Positions 28,413 to 38,553 of a stretch of DNA of 64,000 nt are shown in pieces. The notes below the pieces were generated by a model. That model ran no database searches, was not told the origin of the DNA, and worked only from the letters and a program-made list of their open reading frames with translations. Within the stretch, counting starts at the first letter, position 1. Every line of letters starts with the position of its first letter. Location: assembly GCA_947628805.1 (NCBI GenBank), contig CANRBG010000003.1:1-64000 (forward strand), given 5' to 3'. This DNA comes from an uncultured Oscillospiraceae bacterium. GTDB lineage: Bacteria; Bacillota; Clostridia; Oscillospirales; Oscillospiraceae. The position numbers were made by a program, and so were the translations under genes.

Positions 28413-29647
28413 ATCCTGTCCTTTCCCGCGACCAGACCGGCGCAGCGGCCGGTAGCCCATGCGATCTGCAAATTGAATCCGCCGGTGTACCCATCCACGT
28501 CCAGGACCTCCCCGGCAAAGTAGAGGCCCGGGACCAGCTTGGAGCCCATGGTCCGTGGGTCCACCTGCTTTACGTCCACCCCGCCGCCGGTGACGATGGC
28601 CTCCGCCACGGGCCGGGGCCCGGTCAACGGCACGGGAAACGCCTTCAAAAGCCCCGCCAGGCTCCGGCGCTGGGAGCGGGTGATATCGTGGACCTTGGTC
28701 CGGGACGGTATACCGCTCAGCCGCACCAGCACGGGGATCAGCGTGTGGGGCGCCAGATCCGCAAGGGCGTTGGCAAAATCCCGGTTGGCGTATTTTGCAA
28801 AGTCCCGCAAGACGCGCTCGTCCAGGGTTTTCTCGTCCAGGGCGGGCTTGAAGTCCACGGCCAGATCATAGCGGCTCGTCCCCCATTTTCGCATATGGGC
28901 GCTGGCGGACAGGACCAGGGGGCCCGACACGCCAAAGTGGGTAAAGAGCATCTCCCCAAACTCCCGATGGATGACCTTGCCGTCCTCCAGCACCCGCAGC
29001 TCAACGTTCCGGGGCGCCAGACCCGCCAGTTCCGCGCAGTATCCCGCCGGGCTCTCCAGGGGCACCAGAGACGCCCGGGCGGGGATGATATCATGGCCCA
29101 GCTCCGCAGCGATACGGTACCCGTCGCCGGTGGAACCGGTGGCGGGATAGGACAGCCCGCCGGTACACAGGATCGCCGCGCCGCAGCCGATCTCGCCCCG
29201 GTCCGTTACCACGGCCCGCACCGCCCCGGACCCGTCCAACGCGACGGCAGACGCCCGGTCACGCACAGAACGCACACCCAGCGCCTTCAACCGCCGGGCC
29301 AGCGCCTCCGCCACGTCATTGGCGTCGTCCGACACGGGAAACACTCTCTCGCCCCGCTCTGTCTTTAGGGGCACGCCCAGGCCTTCGAAATACGCCTTCA
29401 CTTCCGACGGCGGAAAGGCCGTCAGGCAGCTATACAAAAACTTGGGGTTGGTGGGCACGTTGGCCAGCACGGTCCGCACGTCGCAGTCGTTTGTCAGATT
29501 GCACCGGCCTTTGCCGGTGATACGCACCTTTCGGCCCAGAGCGCCGTTGGGCTCCAAAAGGACCACGTCTGCCCCCTGCTCCGCCCCGGCGATGGCCGCC
29601 ATCATACCGGCGGCCCCGCCGCCGATCACAACGATATCAGCTTTCAA
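28409..29647 (-). CDS. BaiN/HI0933-family NAD(P)/FAD-dependent oxidoreductase
   Basis: VVIGGGAAGMMAAIAGAEQGADVVLLE; GRKVRITGKGRCNLTN; GGFNLQIAWATG. Likely TTG start at 29647 overlapping the upstream gene. Confidence 0.87.
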   Translation of the reverse strand: MKADIVVIGGGAAGMMAAIAGAEQGADVVLLEPNGALGRKVRITGKGRCNLTNDCDVRTVLANVPTNPKFLYSCLTAFPPSEVKAYFEGLGVPLKTERGERVFPVSDDANDVAEALARRLKALGVRSVRDRASAVALDGSGAVRAVVTDRGEIGCGAAILCTGGLSYPATGSTGDGYRIAAELGHDIIPARASLVPLESPAGYCAELAGLAPRNVELRVLEDGKVIHREFGEMLFTHFGVSGPLVLSASAHMRKWGTSRYDLAVDFKPALDEKTLDERVLRDFAKYANRDFANALADLAPHTLIPVLVRLSGIPSRTKVHDITRSQRRSLAGLLKAFPVPLTGPRPVAEAIVTGGGVDVKQVDPRTMGSKLVPGLYFAGEVLDVDGYTGGFNLQIAWATGRCAGLVAGKDRI

Positions 29648-30497
29648 CGCCGGTAAAGGTGCCGTATTCGCTCCACAGCTCTTCCAAATACCCGAAGGTC
29701 TCGTCCAGAGAGTCACGCCGCCGGGCGGCCACCGCCACGATCAGAGCGTTGATCAGGCTCATGGGCGCCACCAGGGAGTCCAGGAAGGATACCATGTCGC
29801 TCTTGGCGAACAGCTTGATGTCCGCAAGCCTGGCAAAGGGGGAGTTTTCCTGATCCGTCAGAGCTATGACCGTCGCTCCCTGCCGCTTGGCAAATTCCAT
29901 GGCCTTCAGGGAACTTGCGGAATACCGTGGGTAACTGATGCCCACGTACACATCCCCGGGGCCGATGTGCATGATCTGCTCATAGACCTCGTTTGTGGTG
30001 GTGTCGTGTATCAGCCGCACGTCCTCCACCAGCAGGTTCATGTAAAAGCCCATGAAGCTGGCCAGCGCGGCGGAGGATCGCATGCCCACGATGTACAGGT
30101 GGTCCGCCCCGCCGATGGCCTCCACCGCCAGGTCAAAGGCCTTCCGGTCCAGCTCGTCGATGGACGCCTGGAGCTTGTCCACGTCGGAATTCATGACGGT
30201 CTTGATCACGTCCGCGCCCAGCATATCCTGTGCCACAGCGATCCGCTGGACGCTGGTCAGACGGCTGCGGACCATCTCCTGCATGGCCCGGCGCATGCCG
30301 GGATAGCCGTCGAAGCCCAATTCTGTGGCAAAGCGCACCACCGTGGACTCACTGACGCCCACGGTCCTGCCCAGCTTGCCGGCGGTCATAAAGGCCGCCT
30401 TATCGTAGTTCTCCGTGATGAAACGGGCGATCTGCCGCTGGCCCTTGCTCAGCCGCCGGTCCCCGGAGTTCATCAGGGAGAGGATATCTTTATCCAT
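29637..30497 (-). CDS. MurR/RpiR family transcriptional regulator (HTH + SIS)
   Basis: N-terminal HTH_6 (VGVSESTVVRFATELGFDGYPGMR) and SIS domain. Confidence 0.92.
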   Translation of the reverse strand: MDKDILSLMNSGDRRLSKGQRQIARFITENYDKAAFMTAGKLGRTVGVSESTVVRFATELGFDGYPGMRRAMQEMVRSRLTSVQRIAVAQDMLGADVIKTVMNSDVDKLQASIDELDRKAFDLAVEAIGGADHLYIVGMRSSAALASFMGFYMNLLVEDVRLIHDTTTNEVYEQIMHIGPGDVYVGISYPRYSASSLKAMEFAKRQGATVIALTDQENSPFARLADIKLFAKSDMVSFLDSLVAPMSLINALIVAVAARRRDSLDETFGYLEELWSEYGTFTGVES

Positions 30498-30538
30498 ATC
30501 TGTCTCTCCATTTCAGCCTAAAAGGAATTGACCCGATA

Positions 30539-30572
30539 ATAATACTTGCATTTTTGAAAAAATGCAAGTATT
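30539..30572 (-). promoter_or_regulatory. Perfect 32-bp palindrome covering the core promoter of the RpiR-family gene
   Basis: AATACTTGCATTTTT-GA-AAAAATGCAAGTATT (30541-30572), 15-bp perfect arms; minus-strand -35 TTGCAT (30562-30567), N17, -10 TATTAT (30539-30544). Confidence 0.75.
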
Positions 30573-30633
30573 TTGTTCAAATTTAAAATTTTCTTGCATG
30601 GGACACAGATTTCAGGCTTTTAAATGGGCGATT

Positions 30634-31344
30634 TTAGAATTTTTGTATATAGTAAATTTCATCTGCCGTCATAGGCCGCCACTTCCCCGACGGCAGCGCG
30701 CCCAATGTCACCGGTCCCTCCGCCACGCGGACCAAGCGGCTCACATGGAGCCCGCAGGCGGCGCACATCCGCCGGATCTGGCGGTTTTTGCCCTCGTGGA
30801 TCACGATCTGCAGCTCCGCGCCGGTCCCCTTGCGCTCGATGAGGGACACGGAGGGCTTGGCGATTGGCTCGCCATCCAGAGAGTCCATAGCCCGCAGCTT
30901 CCCCAGCGCGGCGGGGATATCCTCCCCCTGGACGAAGACGGTGTAGACCTTGTCCACCTGGTGGGCCGGGTGCATGAGGGCGTTGGCCGCGTCCCCGTCG
31001 TCGGTGAGGATCAGCAGGCCCTCCGAGTCCATGTCCAGCCGGCCCGCCGGATACAGCCGCCCGCCCGCGTCCGCCGTCAGGTCCGCCACGGTGGGCCGGC
31101 CCCGATCGTCCTTCATGGTGGTCACATAGCCCCTGGGCTTGTTCAAAACTATGTACCGCCGGCGGCGGGGCTGACGCAGGGGCTGGCCGTCCAGGCGCAC
31201 GTCGTCCGCGTCCGGGTCCGCGCCGTCCCCCAGACCGGCCACAGCGCCGTTCACCGTCACCCGGCCGGCCTTTATCATCTCCTCCGCCGCCCGCCGGGAG
31301 GCGATCCCGGCGCCGGAGATGATCTTTTGCAGTCTCTGCTTCAT
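30634..31344 (-). CDS. RsuA/RluB-family rRNA pseudouridine synthase
   Basis: S4 domain (QKIISGAGIASRRAAEEMI), YPAGRLDMDSEGLLILTDDG. Confidence 0.93.
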   Translation of the reverse strand: MKQRLQKIISGAGIASRRAAEEMIKAGRVTVNGAVAGLGDGADPDADDVRLDGQPLRQPRRRRYIVLNKPRGYVTTMKDDRGRPTVADLTADAGGRLYPAGRLDMDSEGLLILTDDGDAANALMHPAHQVDKVYTVFVQGEDIPAALGKLRAMDSLDGEPIAKPSVSLIERKGTGAELQIVIHEGKNRQIRRMCAACGLHVSRLVRVAEGPVTLGALPSGKWRPMTADEIYYIQKF

Positions 31345-31361
31345 CGCGTTCGCTCCTTCTC

Positions 31362-32465
31362 TCAGCCCACCAGGTCCCGCACCCGTTCCCAGAAAGTGGG
31401 CTCTTCCGCCGGTGCCTGGGGCACGTCCCGCACGTAGACGAGCTCCGCCCGTCCCGCCTCCACACCGTCTATATAGGCCGCCGCCTGACCGGCCGGGGCC
31501 CCGGCCCGCACGTCCGCGTATACGAACGGCGCCAGGGTGTATTCGACGGTTATCGCGTCCTGGTCCCGGTGGAACACGGAAAGGCCCTCCGCCGCCGCCA
31601 CCGGCACCGTCTCCGTCACGCCGCCGATCACCGGCACGGACCAGGTGACCCCCGCCAGCACGTCGTCCCGGGTGTACAGGCCGTAGGCCCAGTCGTAAAG
31701 GGCCATGTGGTCCTGCCAGTCGTCCGGGTCGTTCAGCGTCACGCAGATGAACGTAAGGCCATCCCGCTCACAGGCGGTCACCAGGGTCCGCCCGGCGGCC
31801 ATGGTGTAGCCGGTCTTCACGCCGAACACGCCCTCGCAGGCCCGCAGAAGCCGGTTGTGGTTGGTGAAGGTATTCCCCGCCACGGACTTGACCGTGGTGG
31901 AGACGATCTGCCGGAACGCCTCGTTTTTGACGGCCTCCCGGGTGATGGTCGCCAGATCCCGGGCGCTGGCGTGGTGTTCCGGGTCGTCCAGACCGTTGGC
32001 GTTGGCGAAATGAGTGTTGACGCAGCCCAGGGCCTGGGCCCTCTCATTCATCAGCGCCGCGAAGGCCTCCACGGACCCGGCTGTGATACAGGCCAGGGCC
32101 ACCGCCGCGTCGTTGCCGGAGGCCAGCATCAGCCCGTACAGCAGGTCCCGGACCGTCAGGGTCTGGCCCGGGTAAAGGTACATGGACGAGCCCTCGATCC
32201 CCGTCCAGGCCGGGTCCACGGTCACCTCTTCATCCGGATCGCACCGCTCCAGTACGATCAGGGCCGTCATGATCTTGGTGGTGCTGGCGATGAGCATGGG
32301 CTCGTCGGCATTCCGCTCGTAGACCATCCTGCCGCTGTCCGCCTCCATCACCGCCGCCGCCTGGGCCGATATCTCCGGCACCGGCGTCTCGGCTCCATAG
32401 GCCGGGACGGGCACGGCCAGCAGCAGCGCCGCGGCCGCGAGGGCCGCCATAAGCTCTTTCATCAT
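31362..32465 (-). CDS. D-alanyl-D-alanine carboxypeptidase (DacF-like)
   Basis: SxxK (IASTTKIMTA), SGNDAAVALA, KTGYTMAAGR; signal peptide. Confidence 0.92.
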   Translation of the reverse strand: MMKELMAALAAAALLLAVPVPAYGAETPVPEISAQAAAVMEADSGRMVYERNADEPMLIASTTKIMTALIVLERCDPDEEVTVDPAWTGIEGSSMYLYPGQTLTVRDLLYGLMLASGNDAAVALACITAGSVEAFAALMNERAQALGCVNTHFANANGLDDPEHHASARDLATITREAVKNEAFRQIVSTTVKSVAGNTFTNHNRLLRACEGVFGVKTGYTMAAGRTLVTACERDGLTFICVTLNDPDDWQDHMALYDWAYGLYTRDDVLAGVTWSVPVIGGVTETVPVAAAEGLSVFHRDQDAITVEYTLAPFVYADVRAGAPAGQAAAYIDGVEAGRAELVYVRDVPQAPAEEPTFWERVRDLVG

Positions 32466-32480
32466 AATAAGCGCCGCCTT

Positions 32481-32906
32481 TCAGCAGGGCTTATTATTGC
32501 CATCGCCGCCGGTTTTAGACGCGGGGGCGCTCTTTTTGGCGTACTTGTCGATATAGCCCTCCAGCTTCTCCAGGATATCCGGAGCCATATCCACCAGCCG
32601 CTCCCCGGCTGAGAAGGCCGGCGGCTGGATGGCAAGGACCCGGACGCCGCCGTCCCGGCTCACCAAAAAGCCCACCGGCTCCACCTTCACCGCCGCGCCG
32701 CTGCCGCCCCATACGCCGGGCTTGGCGGTGGAAGCGGTCTTGTCGCTGCCCCCGGAGGCAAAGCCGAAGCTCAGCCGGGATACGGGGATCAGGACGGTCC
32801 CGTCCAGGGTGGTGATGGGCGTGCCCACCACGGCGTTGGGGTCTACCATACCACGGATCTTGTCCATGGCCCCTTCCAGGAGGTCGCCTATGGCCTGATT
32901 TGTCAT
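32481..32906 (-). CDS. ytfJ: GerW family sporulation protein (YtfJ)
   Basis: GNPI-like VVGTPITTLDGTVLIPVSRLSFGFASGGSD. Confidence 0.9.
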   Translation of the reverse strand: MTNQAIGDLLEGAMDKIRGMVDPNAVVGTPITTLDGTVLIPVSRLSFGFASGGSDKTASTAKPGVWGGSGAAVKVEPVGFLVSRDGGVRVLAIQPPAFSAGERLVDMAPDILEKLEGYIDKYAKKSAPASKTGGDGNNKPC

Positions 32907-32912
32907 ATCGGA

Positions 32913-33479
32913 TCATTCCTTTTCACGTTTATACTGGTAGTATCTCCGCAAAAAGGCGATCCCAAAACAAAAAGCGGCGGCGAGGACCGATCCCAGCCGC
33001 GCCGATATGCCCACGGACCCCTCAAAACGAGTCCGGCAGGCGTCAAAGTCCACGTCCGCCCGCAGATCGGCGCAGTCCACCGCCGCCGCGACGGCCTCCA
33101 TGACGATCCCGGCCCGGGCATAGGCCATCACCGCGTCCGCCGGGTCCGGACCGGCTGCCGTATAGCGGGCACGCAAAGAGGCGATGCGCGCTTTGCGCCA
33201 AAACCGGCCCGCCGTCTGCCAGAGGCAGCTCACGAGCATCCGCAGGACCGGCGGCGGCACCCGCTCCGTCAGCTTTTTTGTGTCCTTTTCCACGTCTTTC
33301 TCCGCCCGCTTTTTCCTTGCCGTTTGCCGGGGAATGAGCTTCACCGGCAGGGGCCCGGCCCAGCCGGAAAGGGTAAAAACGCCGTCTGCATAGGCGGCGT
33401 TCACACGTAAGGGGATCAGCGGCAGCAACAGCAGCAGCGCCGCCGACAAGACGATGATAGAAATGGATAAGACGCTCAA
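32913..33479 (-). CDS. DUF2953 domain protein
   Basis: 188 aa, N-terminal TM, next to ytfJ and scpB. Confidence 0.7.
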   Translation of the reverse strand: MSVLSISIIVLSAALLLLLPLIPLRVNAAYADGVFTLSGWAGPLPVKLIPRQTARKKRAEKDVEKDTKKLTERVPPPVLRMLVSCLWQTAGRFWRKARIASLRARYTAAGPDPADAVMAYARAGIVMEAVAAAVDCADLRADVDFDACRTRFEGSVGISARLGSVLAAAFCFGIAFLRRYYQYKREKE

Positions 33480-34120
33480 GTCTCCGGGACACTCTCCTCT
33501 TGTTGTGAAATGACAGCGCCCTCTTCTTCCTCCACGGCCCGGACAGATCCCTCCGCAGCCCGCAGAGCCTCCACCTTCTCCTGCAGCTGCCGGGCCGCGT
33601 CGCTGCCGGCGATCTCCGGCAGGGGCGGAAGCTCGTCCAGACTGGACACGCCCATGGTCCGCAGGAACAGGTCCGTGGTCCTGTACAGGGTGGGCCGGCC
33701 TACGGCCTCCAAGTGGCCGCAGGGCTCGATCATGCCCCGCTCCGTCAGCACGCCCACGGTGTAGGAGCTGTCCACGCCCCGCATCTGCTCCACGTAGGCC
33801 CGGGTCACCGGCTGGAAGTAGGCCACGATCGCCAGCACCTCCAAAGAGGCCGGCGAGAGCCTGGGCGCCCGCCGCTGCTCCAGAGCCCGTGTGATGGCTG
33901 CGGCGTGCTCCGGGGCGCTGTGCAGCTGCAGGGAGTCGTTGAGCCGCGCGAGCCTTATGCCCCGCCGGCCGGCCTCGTACTCCGCCGCCAGCTCCGCCCC
34001 CGCCGCCAGCACCGCCTCCGTGTCCGAATCGGTCACCACGGCGATGCGCCGGGCCGGCACCGGCTCGCCGGAGGCGAACAGGATCGCTTCGATGGCGCTT
34101 TTCAGTTCTATCTTATCCAT
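33476..34120 (-). CDS. scpB: Segregation and condensation protein B
   Basis: ELKSAIEAILFASGEPV, LSPASLEVLAIVAYFQPVTRAYVEQMRGV; ATG 34120. Confidence 0.95.
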   Translation of the reverse strand: MDKIELKSAIEAILFASGEPVPARRIAVVTDSDTEAVLAAGAELAAEYEAGRRGIRLARLNDSLQLHSAPEHAAAITRALEQRRAPRLSPASLEVLAIVAYFQPVTRAYVEQMRGVDSSYTVGVLTERGMIEPCGHLEAVGRPTLYRTTDLFLRTMGVSSLDELPPLPEIAGSDAARQLQEKVEALRAAEGSVRAVEEEEGAVISQQEESVPET

Positions 34121-34895
34121 AATCGATGTTCTCCAAAATCGCTTCCGTGTCGCCGCCGGTGAAATGCACCGCGTAATCCTTGCCCTCCCGGTCAATGGTC
34201 ACGCTGCCCATGGAGCACATGGTCAGCAGAGACAGGAATGTTGCCACCACCTCTGAGCGGCTGCCCGCCATGGCGTACAAAGACCGCAGCGAGGCGTGCT
34301 TCTGCCGGCGCAGCAGACCGATCAGCTGGCGGCTCTTGTCCTGGACGCTGTAGACGATGGGTCTGGGGATGGGGACCACGGTATCCTCCTCCCGCTCCGG
34401 CAGGGCCTTTTGCATCATGCCCGCCAGGGCCGCCATCAGCTCCCAGCTGTCGTGGTGGTAGTCGTACTCTCCGTATCGGTCCATGGGCTCGCCCGGTGTG
34501 GAGAAAAGCAGCGCGCCGGCCTCCAGGGCCGCGCCCAGGGCCGGGATGTTCTCCTTCACCGCCGCGAAGGCGTCCCGGCTCTTGAGCTGTTCCAGGCTGG
34601 TCATGAGCAGCTCCAGCTCCGAGACCTCCTCCGTACCGGCCAGCAGGGTCTTGGTCTTGATGTACACCAGATGGGACGCCATCTGCACGAACTCGCTGGC
34701 TACCTCCAGATCCATCCGCTGCATCCGGGCCAGCCAGTCCAGATACTGGTCCAGGATCTGGGCGATCTTCACGTCCCGGATCTCTATTTTGTTTTTGGCA
34801 AGGAGCATCAAAATGAGGGTCAGCGGACCTTCAAAGTCCTGCATCTCCTCTTTCGTCCGTATGACGCCCTCCAGGTGAAAGGTGGGGTTTTCCAT
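34113..34895 (-). CDS. scpA: Segregation and condensation protein A
   Basis: FHLEGVIRTKEEMQDFEGPLTLILMLLAKNKIEIRDVKIAQILDQYL; overlaps scpB. Confidence 0.93.
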   Translation of the reverse strand: MENPTFHLEGVIRTKEEMQDFEGPLTLILMLLAKNKIEIRDVKIAQILDQYLDWLARMQRMDLEVASEFVQMASHLVYIKTKTLLAGTEEVSELELLMTSLEQLKSRDAFAAVKENIPALGAALEAGALLFSTPGEPMDRYGEYDYHHDSWELMAALAGMMQKALPEREEDTVVPIPRPIVYSVQDKSRQLIGLLRRQKHASLRSLYAMAGSRSEVVATFLSLLTMCSMGSVTIDREGKDYAVHFTGGDTEAILENIDYG

Positions 34896-34898
34896 AGA

Positions 34899-35585
34899 TC
34901 AGTTCACCAGCTCGAACGCGAATTCCGCGATGAAAAAGAGCTTGTCATAGACCCAGCCCGTGACGCTTGAAAGCACGCCGGAGAAAGACCCGGACACCAC
35001 CAGCACCATCAGCAGGATCATGCCGTATTTCTCATAGCGCATGAGCTTTTCATAGGCGCTGTCGCTCAAAAAGGAATACAGCACCTTGGACCCGTCCAGG
35101 GGCGAGATGGGGATGATGTTGAACACCGCCAGGGCCAGGGAGAGATAGGCCGTGGAGGAGATCATCTGAAACACCATCCGCTCCAGGGCACCGCCCTCCA
35201 GGTAAAGGGGCCGGTAAAACAGTCCGTAAAGAAAAAGGAACACCGCCCCGATGATCAGGTTCGACACCGGCCCCGCCAAGGCGGTGACCGCCATCCCCTG
35301 CCGGGGCTTTTTGAATTTGTACATGTTCACCGGCACGGGCTTGGCCCAGCCGAAGTGGAACAGCACCATCATCACCAGGCCCCAGGGGTCGATGTGCTTG
35401 ACGGGATTCAGGGTGAGCCGGCCGGCCCGCTTGGCCGTGTCGTCCCCCAGGGCGTAGGCCACCGCCCCATGGCTCAGCTCATGGAGGGTGATGCAAAGCA
35501 GGGCCGGCAGCACGCCAAGCACGATGTCCCCCAGCACCGACCAGTCCAGATTACGCCATATGTTCCCAAATCCCATGTATGTCAC
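34899..35585 (-). CDS. Site-2 protease family (M50) membrane metalloprotease
   Basis: HELSH, NIIPISPLDGSKV. Confidence 0.9.
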   Translation of the reverse strand: MTYMGFGNIWRNLDWSVLGDIVLGVLPALLCITLHELSHGAVAYALGDDTAKRAGRLTLNPVKHIDPWGLVMMVLFHFGWAKPVPVNMYKFKKPRQGMAVTALAGPVSNLIIGAVFLFLYGLFYRPLYLEGGALERMVFQMISSTAYLSLALAVFNIIPISPLDGSKVLYSFLSDSAYEKLMRYEKYGMILLMVLVVSGSFSGVLSSVTGWVYDKLFFIAEFAFELVN

Positions 35586-36163
35586 ACCCGGGCGGATATC
35601 GCCCCCAAAAGCACGTCCCGCCCAGTGCGCTTCTCCGCCGAGAACGGCACCAGCAGCGTATCCTCATCCAACGCCAACGTCTGGCGGATCAGGGCCAGAC
35701 TCGGCTCCATCTCCGACTTTTTCAGCTTATCCCACTTGTTGGCCACCACGATCCGCTCGCAGCCGCACTGATCAAAAAGCTGGCTCATTTGCACATCCAG
35801 CGCCGTGGGCTTATGGCGGCCGTCCACGATCTGGATCCCTAGGCGGATACGCTCGCTCTCGGCGAAAAAGTCCTCCATGAGCTTGCCCCACCGGTCCCGC
35901 TCCGCCTGGGACACCTTGGCGTAGCCGTAGCCGGGCAGGTCCACGAACCAGACGCTTTCCGCCACCAGGAAGTAGTTGATGTTGGTGGTCTTGCCAGGGG
36001 CGGAGCCTACCCGGGCCAGGTTCTTCCGGCCCAGCAGACAGTTGATGACGGAGCTTTTGCCCACGTTGGATTTTCCTGCGAACACCACGCAGGGCCGGTC
36101 ATCCCGGATGAAGTCCGCCTTATTTCCGGCGGACTTCACGAATCGGGCGGGTTCAAATCGCAT
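35582..36163 (-). CDS. ysxC: Ribosome biogenesis GTP-binding protein YihA/YsxC
   Basis: FAGKSNVGKSSVINCLLGRKNLAR, VDLPGYGYAKV, NKWDK. Confidence 0.95.
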   Translation of the reverse strand: MRFEPARFVKSAGNKADFIRDDRPCVVFAGKSNVGKSSVINCLLGRKNLARVGSAPGKTTNINYFLVAESVWFVDLPGYGYAKVSQAERDRWGKLMEDFFAESERIRLGIQIVDGRHKPTALDVQMSQLFDQCGCERIVVANKWDKLKKSEMEPSLALIRQTLALDEDTLLVPFSAEKRTGRDVLLGAISARV

Positions 36164-38516
36164 CGGTGGATCCCTCCCGGCAGAGGGCGGCGTCCAGCAC
36201 CGTCTCCACCCGGCTGGCGGTGATGAAATTCAGCGCGGAGCGGACCGCGGGATCGATGTCCGCCAGGTCCGGCTCGTTCTCCGCGGGGATGATCACCGTG
36301 TGCACCCCGGCCCGGAGGGCCGCCATGGTCTTCTCCCGCAGGCCCCCGATGGGCAGCACCCGGCCCAGGAGGGTGATCTCCCCCGTCATAGCCACGTCCT
36401 GCCGCACGGGAACGCCCGACAGAGCGGATACCAGTCCCGTGCAGATGGTCACGCCCGCCGAGGGCCCGTCCTTGGGCACGGCCCCCTCCGGGAAGTGGAT
36501 GTGGATATCTCTGTTTTTATAAAACTCCGGCTCCACACCAAGCTCTCCGGCGTGGGCCCGGATATAGGTCAGCGCGGCCCGGGCGGACTCCTTCATCACG
36601 TCCCCCAGGTTGCCGGTCAGCTCCAGCTTGCCGGAGCCGGCCATGACGCCCACCTCCGCATCCAATATCTCGCCGCCCACGCTTGTCCAGGCAAGGCCCC
36701 GCACCAGGCCCACCGCCGCGGTGCCCTCGCTGCGGGTGTCCCGGTACTTGGCCGGACCCAGTATCTCCTCCAGGCCCCCGGCCCGGAGATACCGGCACTT
36801 GAACTGGCCGGCCACGATGCCCGCCGCCGTCTTGCGGCAGACCGTGGCAAGCTGCTGCTCCAGCCGGCGCACGCCGGACTCCCGGGTGTAACGGGCGATG
36901 ATCTCCCGCATGGCCCCGTCGTTGATGCGCAGCTGGTTGCCGTTCAGCCCGTGCTTTTTCCGCTGCTTGGGCAGCAGATGGTCCCGGGCGATGGCCAGCT
37001 TTTCCTCGTCGGTGTAGCTGGGGAACTCCACAACCTCCATCCGGTCCAGCAGGGCCGGCGGGATGGTGTCGGCGGAGTTGGCGGTGGTGATGAAAAACAC
37101 GTCGGAAAGGTCGAAAGGCAGCTCCAGGAAATGGTCCCGGAACTGGCTGTTCTGCTCCGGGTCCAGAGCCTCCAGCAGCGCGGCGGAGGGGTCCCCCCGG
37201 TAGTCGGAGCCCAGCTTGTCGATCTCGTCCAGCACCATCACCGGGTTGCGGCTGCCCGCCTGCTGGATGCCGGCCATGATGCGGCCCGGCATGGCCCCCA
37301 CGTAGGTCTTGCGGTGGCCCCGGATCTCCGCCTCGTCATGGATACCGCCCAGGGAGATGCGGCACAGCTTCCGCCCCATGGCCCGGGCCACGGACAGGGC
37401 GATGCTGGTCTTGCCGGTACCCGGAGGGCCCAGCAGACACAGGATGGACCCTTTCTGGTCCGGGGCCAGCTTCCGCACGGAGACATACTCCACCACCCGG
37501 TCCTTGATCTTCTCCAGACCGAAGTGGTCCTCGTCCAGGGCCTTGCGGACGGCGGCGGGGTCCAGATTGTCCTCCGTCTCCGTCTGCCAGGGTATCTCCA
37601 GGCAGATGTCCAGGTAGCTGCGCAGCACCGCGGACTCCGCGCTGCCGAAAGGCTGCTTGGCCAGACGGCCGATCTCCTTGTAGAGCTTGGCCTCCACCTC
37701 CTTGGGCAGGTGGGCGTTGGCCACGGCGGTCCGGTACTCGTCCGTATCGTCCCCGTACCCGTCGTCCTCCCCCAGCTCCGCCTGGATGGTGCGCAGCTGC
37801 TCCCGCAGGAACATCTCCCGCTGGACCTGCTTCATGCGCTTGGCGGCCTCCTCATGGATGGACTGCTCCATGTCCAAAATGTCCAGTTCCCAGCGGATCA
37901 GCCGGTTCACCAACGCCAGCCGGCGCATGGGCCGCAGTTCCTCCAGCACCAGCTGCTTCTGCTCGTGGCGCATGTAGATGTTCTGGGTGACCAGGTCCGC
38001 CACATACCCCGCGTCGGAGCTGTGGATGATGTCCCGCAAAATGTCCGCCAGGTCCAGCCCGGAGTTCTCCGCATACTTTTCCAGCAGCCCGTAGCACTGG
38101 CGGATCAGGGCCTCCGCCTTCACCGCCGTGCGGAGATTGGGCTCGTCCTGGATCGTCTCCACCCGGGCGGTCAGATAGGGCTTGGCGGCCAGCAGCTTTG
38201 CCAAATACCCACGCTTCACGCCCTCCACCATTACCTTGGCGCCCTCCTCGTCCGGCACCCGCAGCACCTGGTGGATGCGGCAGACCGTTCCGATCTTATA
38301 AAGGCCGTCCGCGGCGGTTACCGTCTCGGCGGAGGCGTCCCGCTGGGCGACCAGATACACCGTCTGGTCCGCCTCCATGGCCGCGTCCACCGCCGCCAGG
38401 GCCTCCGGCCTCTCCACGTCGAAGATGAGCCGCATGCCGGGGAAAACGGAGATGCCCCGCAGGGGGACCAGCGGGTAGATCTGATAGCGGGATGATGTTG
38501 TAGTCTCAGTATCCAT
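36153..38516 (-). CDS. lon: ATP-dependent protease Lon
   Basis: GPPGTGKTSIA, catalytic PKDGPSAGVTI and lysine region; ATG 38516. Confidence 0.96.
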   Translation of the reverse strand: MDTETTTSSRYQIYPLVPLRGISVFPGMRLIFDVERPEALAAVDAAMEADQTVYLVAQRDASAETVTAADGLYKIGTVCRIHQVLRVPDEEGAKVMVEGVKRGYLAKLLAAKPYLTARVETIQDEPNLRTAVKAEALIRQCYGLLEKYAENSGLDLADILRDIIHSSDAGYVADLVTQNIYMRHEQKQLVLEELRPMRRLALVNRLIRWELDILDMEQSIHEEAAKRMKQVQREMFLREQLRTIQAELGEDDGYGDDTDEYRTAVANAHLPKEVEAKLYKEIGRLAKQPFGSAESAVLRSYLDICLEIPWQTETEDNLDPAAVRKALDEDHFGLEKIKDRVVEYVSVRKLAPDQKGSILCLLGPPGTGKTSIALSVARAMGRKLCRISLGGIHDEAEIRGHRKTYVGAMPGRIMAGIQQAGSRNPVMVLDEIDKLGSDYRGDPSAALLEALDPEQNSQFRDHFLELPFDLSDVFFITTANSADTIPPALLDRMEVVEFPSYTDEEKLAIARDHLLPKQRKKHGLNGNQLRINDGAMREIIARYTRESGVRRLEQQLATVCRKTAAGIVAGQFKCRYLRAGGLEEILGPAKYRDTRSEGTAAVGLVRGLAWTSVGGEILDAEVGVMAGSGKLELTGNLGDVMKESARAALTYIRAHAGELGVEPEFYKNRDIHIHFPEGAVPKDGPSAGVTICTGLVSALSGVPVRQDVAMTGEITLLGRVLPIGGLREKTMAALRAGVHTVIIPAENEPDLADIDPAVRSALNFITASRVETVLDAALCREGSTDAI

Positions 38517-38531
38517 TCCTATGACCTCAAT

Positions 38532-38553
38532 GGGCCGCACCACAGTGCGGCCC
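38532..38553 (-). repeat. Intercistronic hairpin between clpX and lon
   Basis: GGGCCGCAC-CACA-GTGCGGCCC, 9-bp perfect stem, no U-tract. Confidence 0.6.

Noticed and set aside
35976-38495. 839-aa plus-strand ORF opposite lon
   Set aside because: Antisense to an unambiguous Lon; same GC-driven artefact, no domain pattern.
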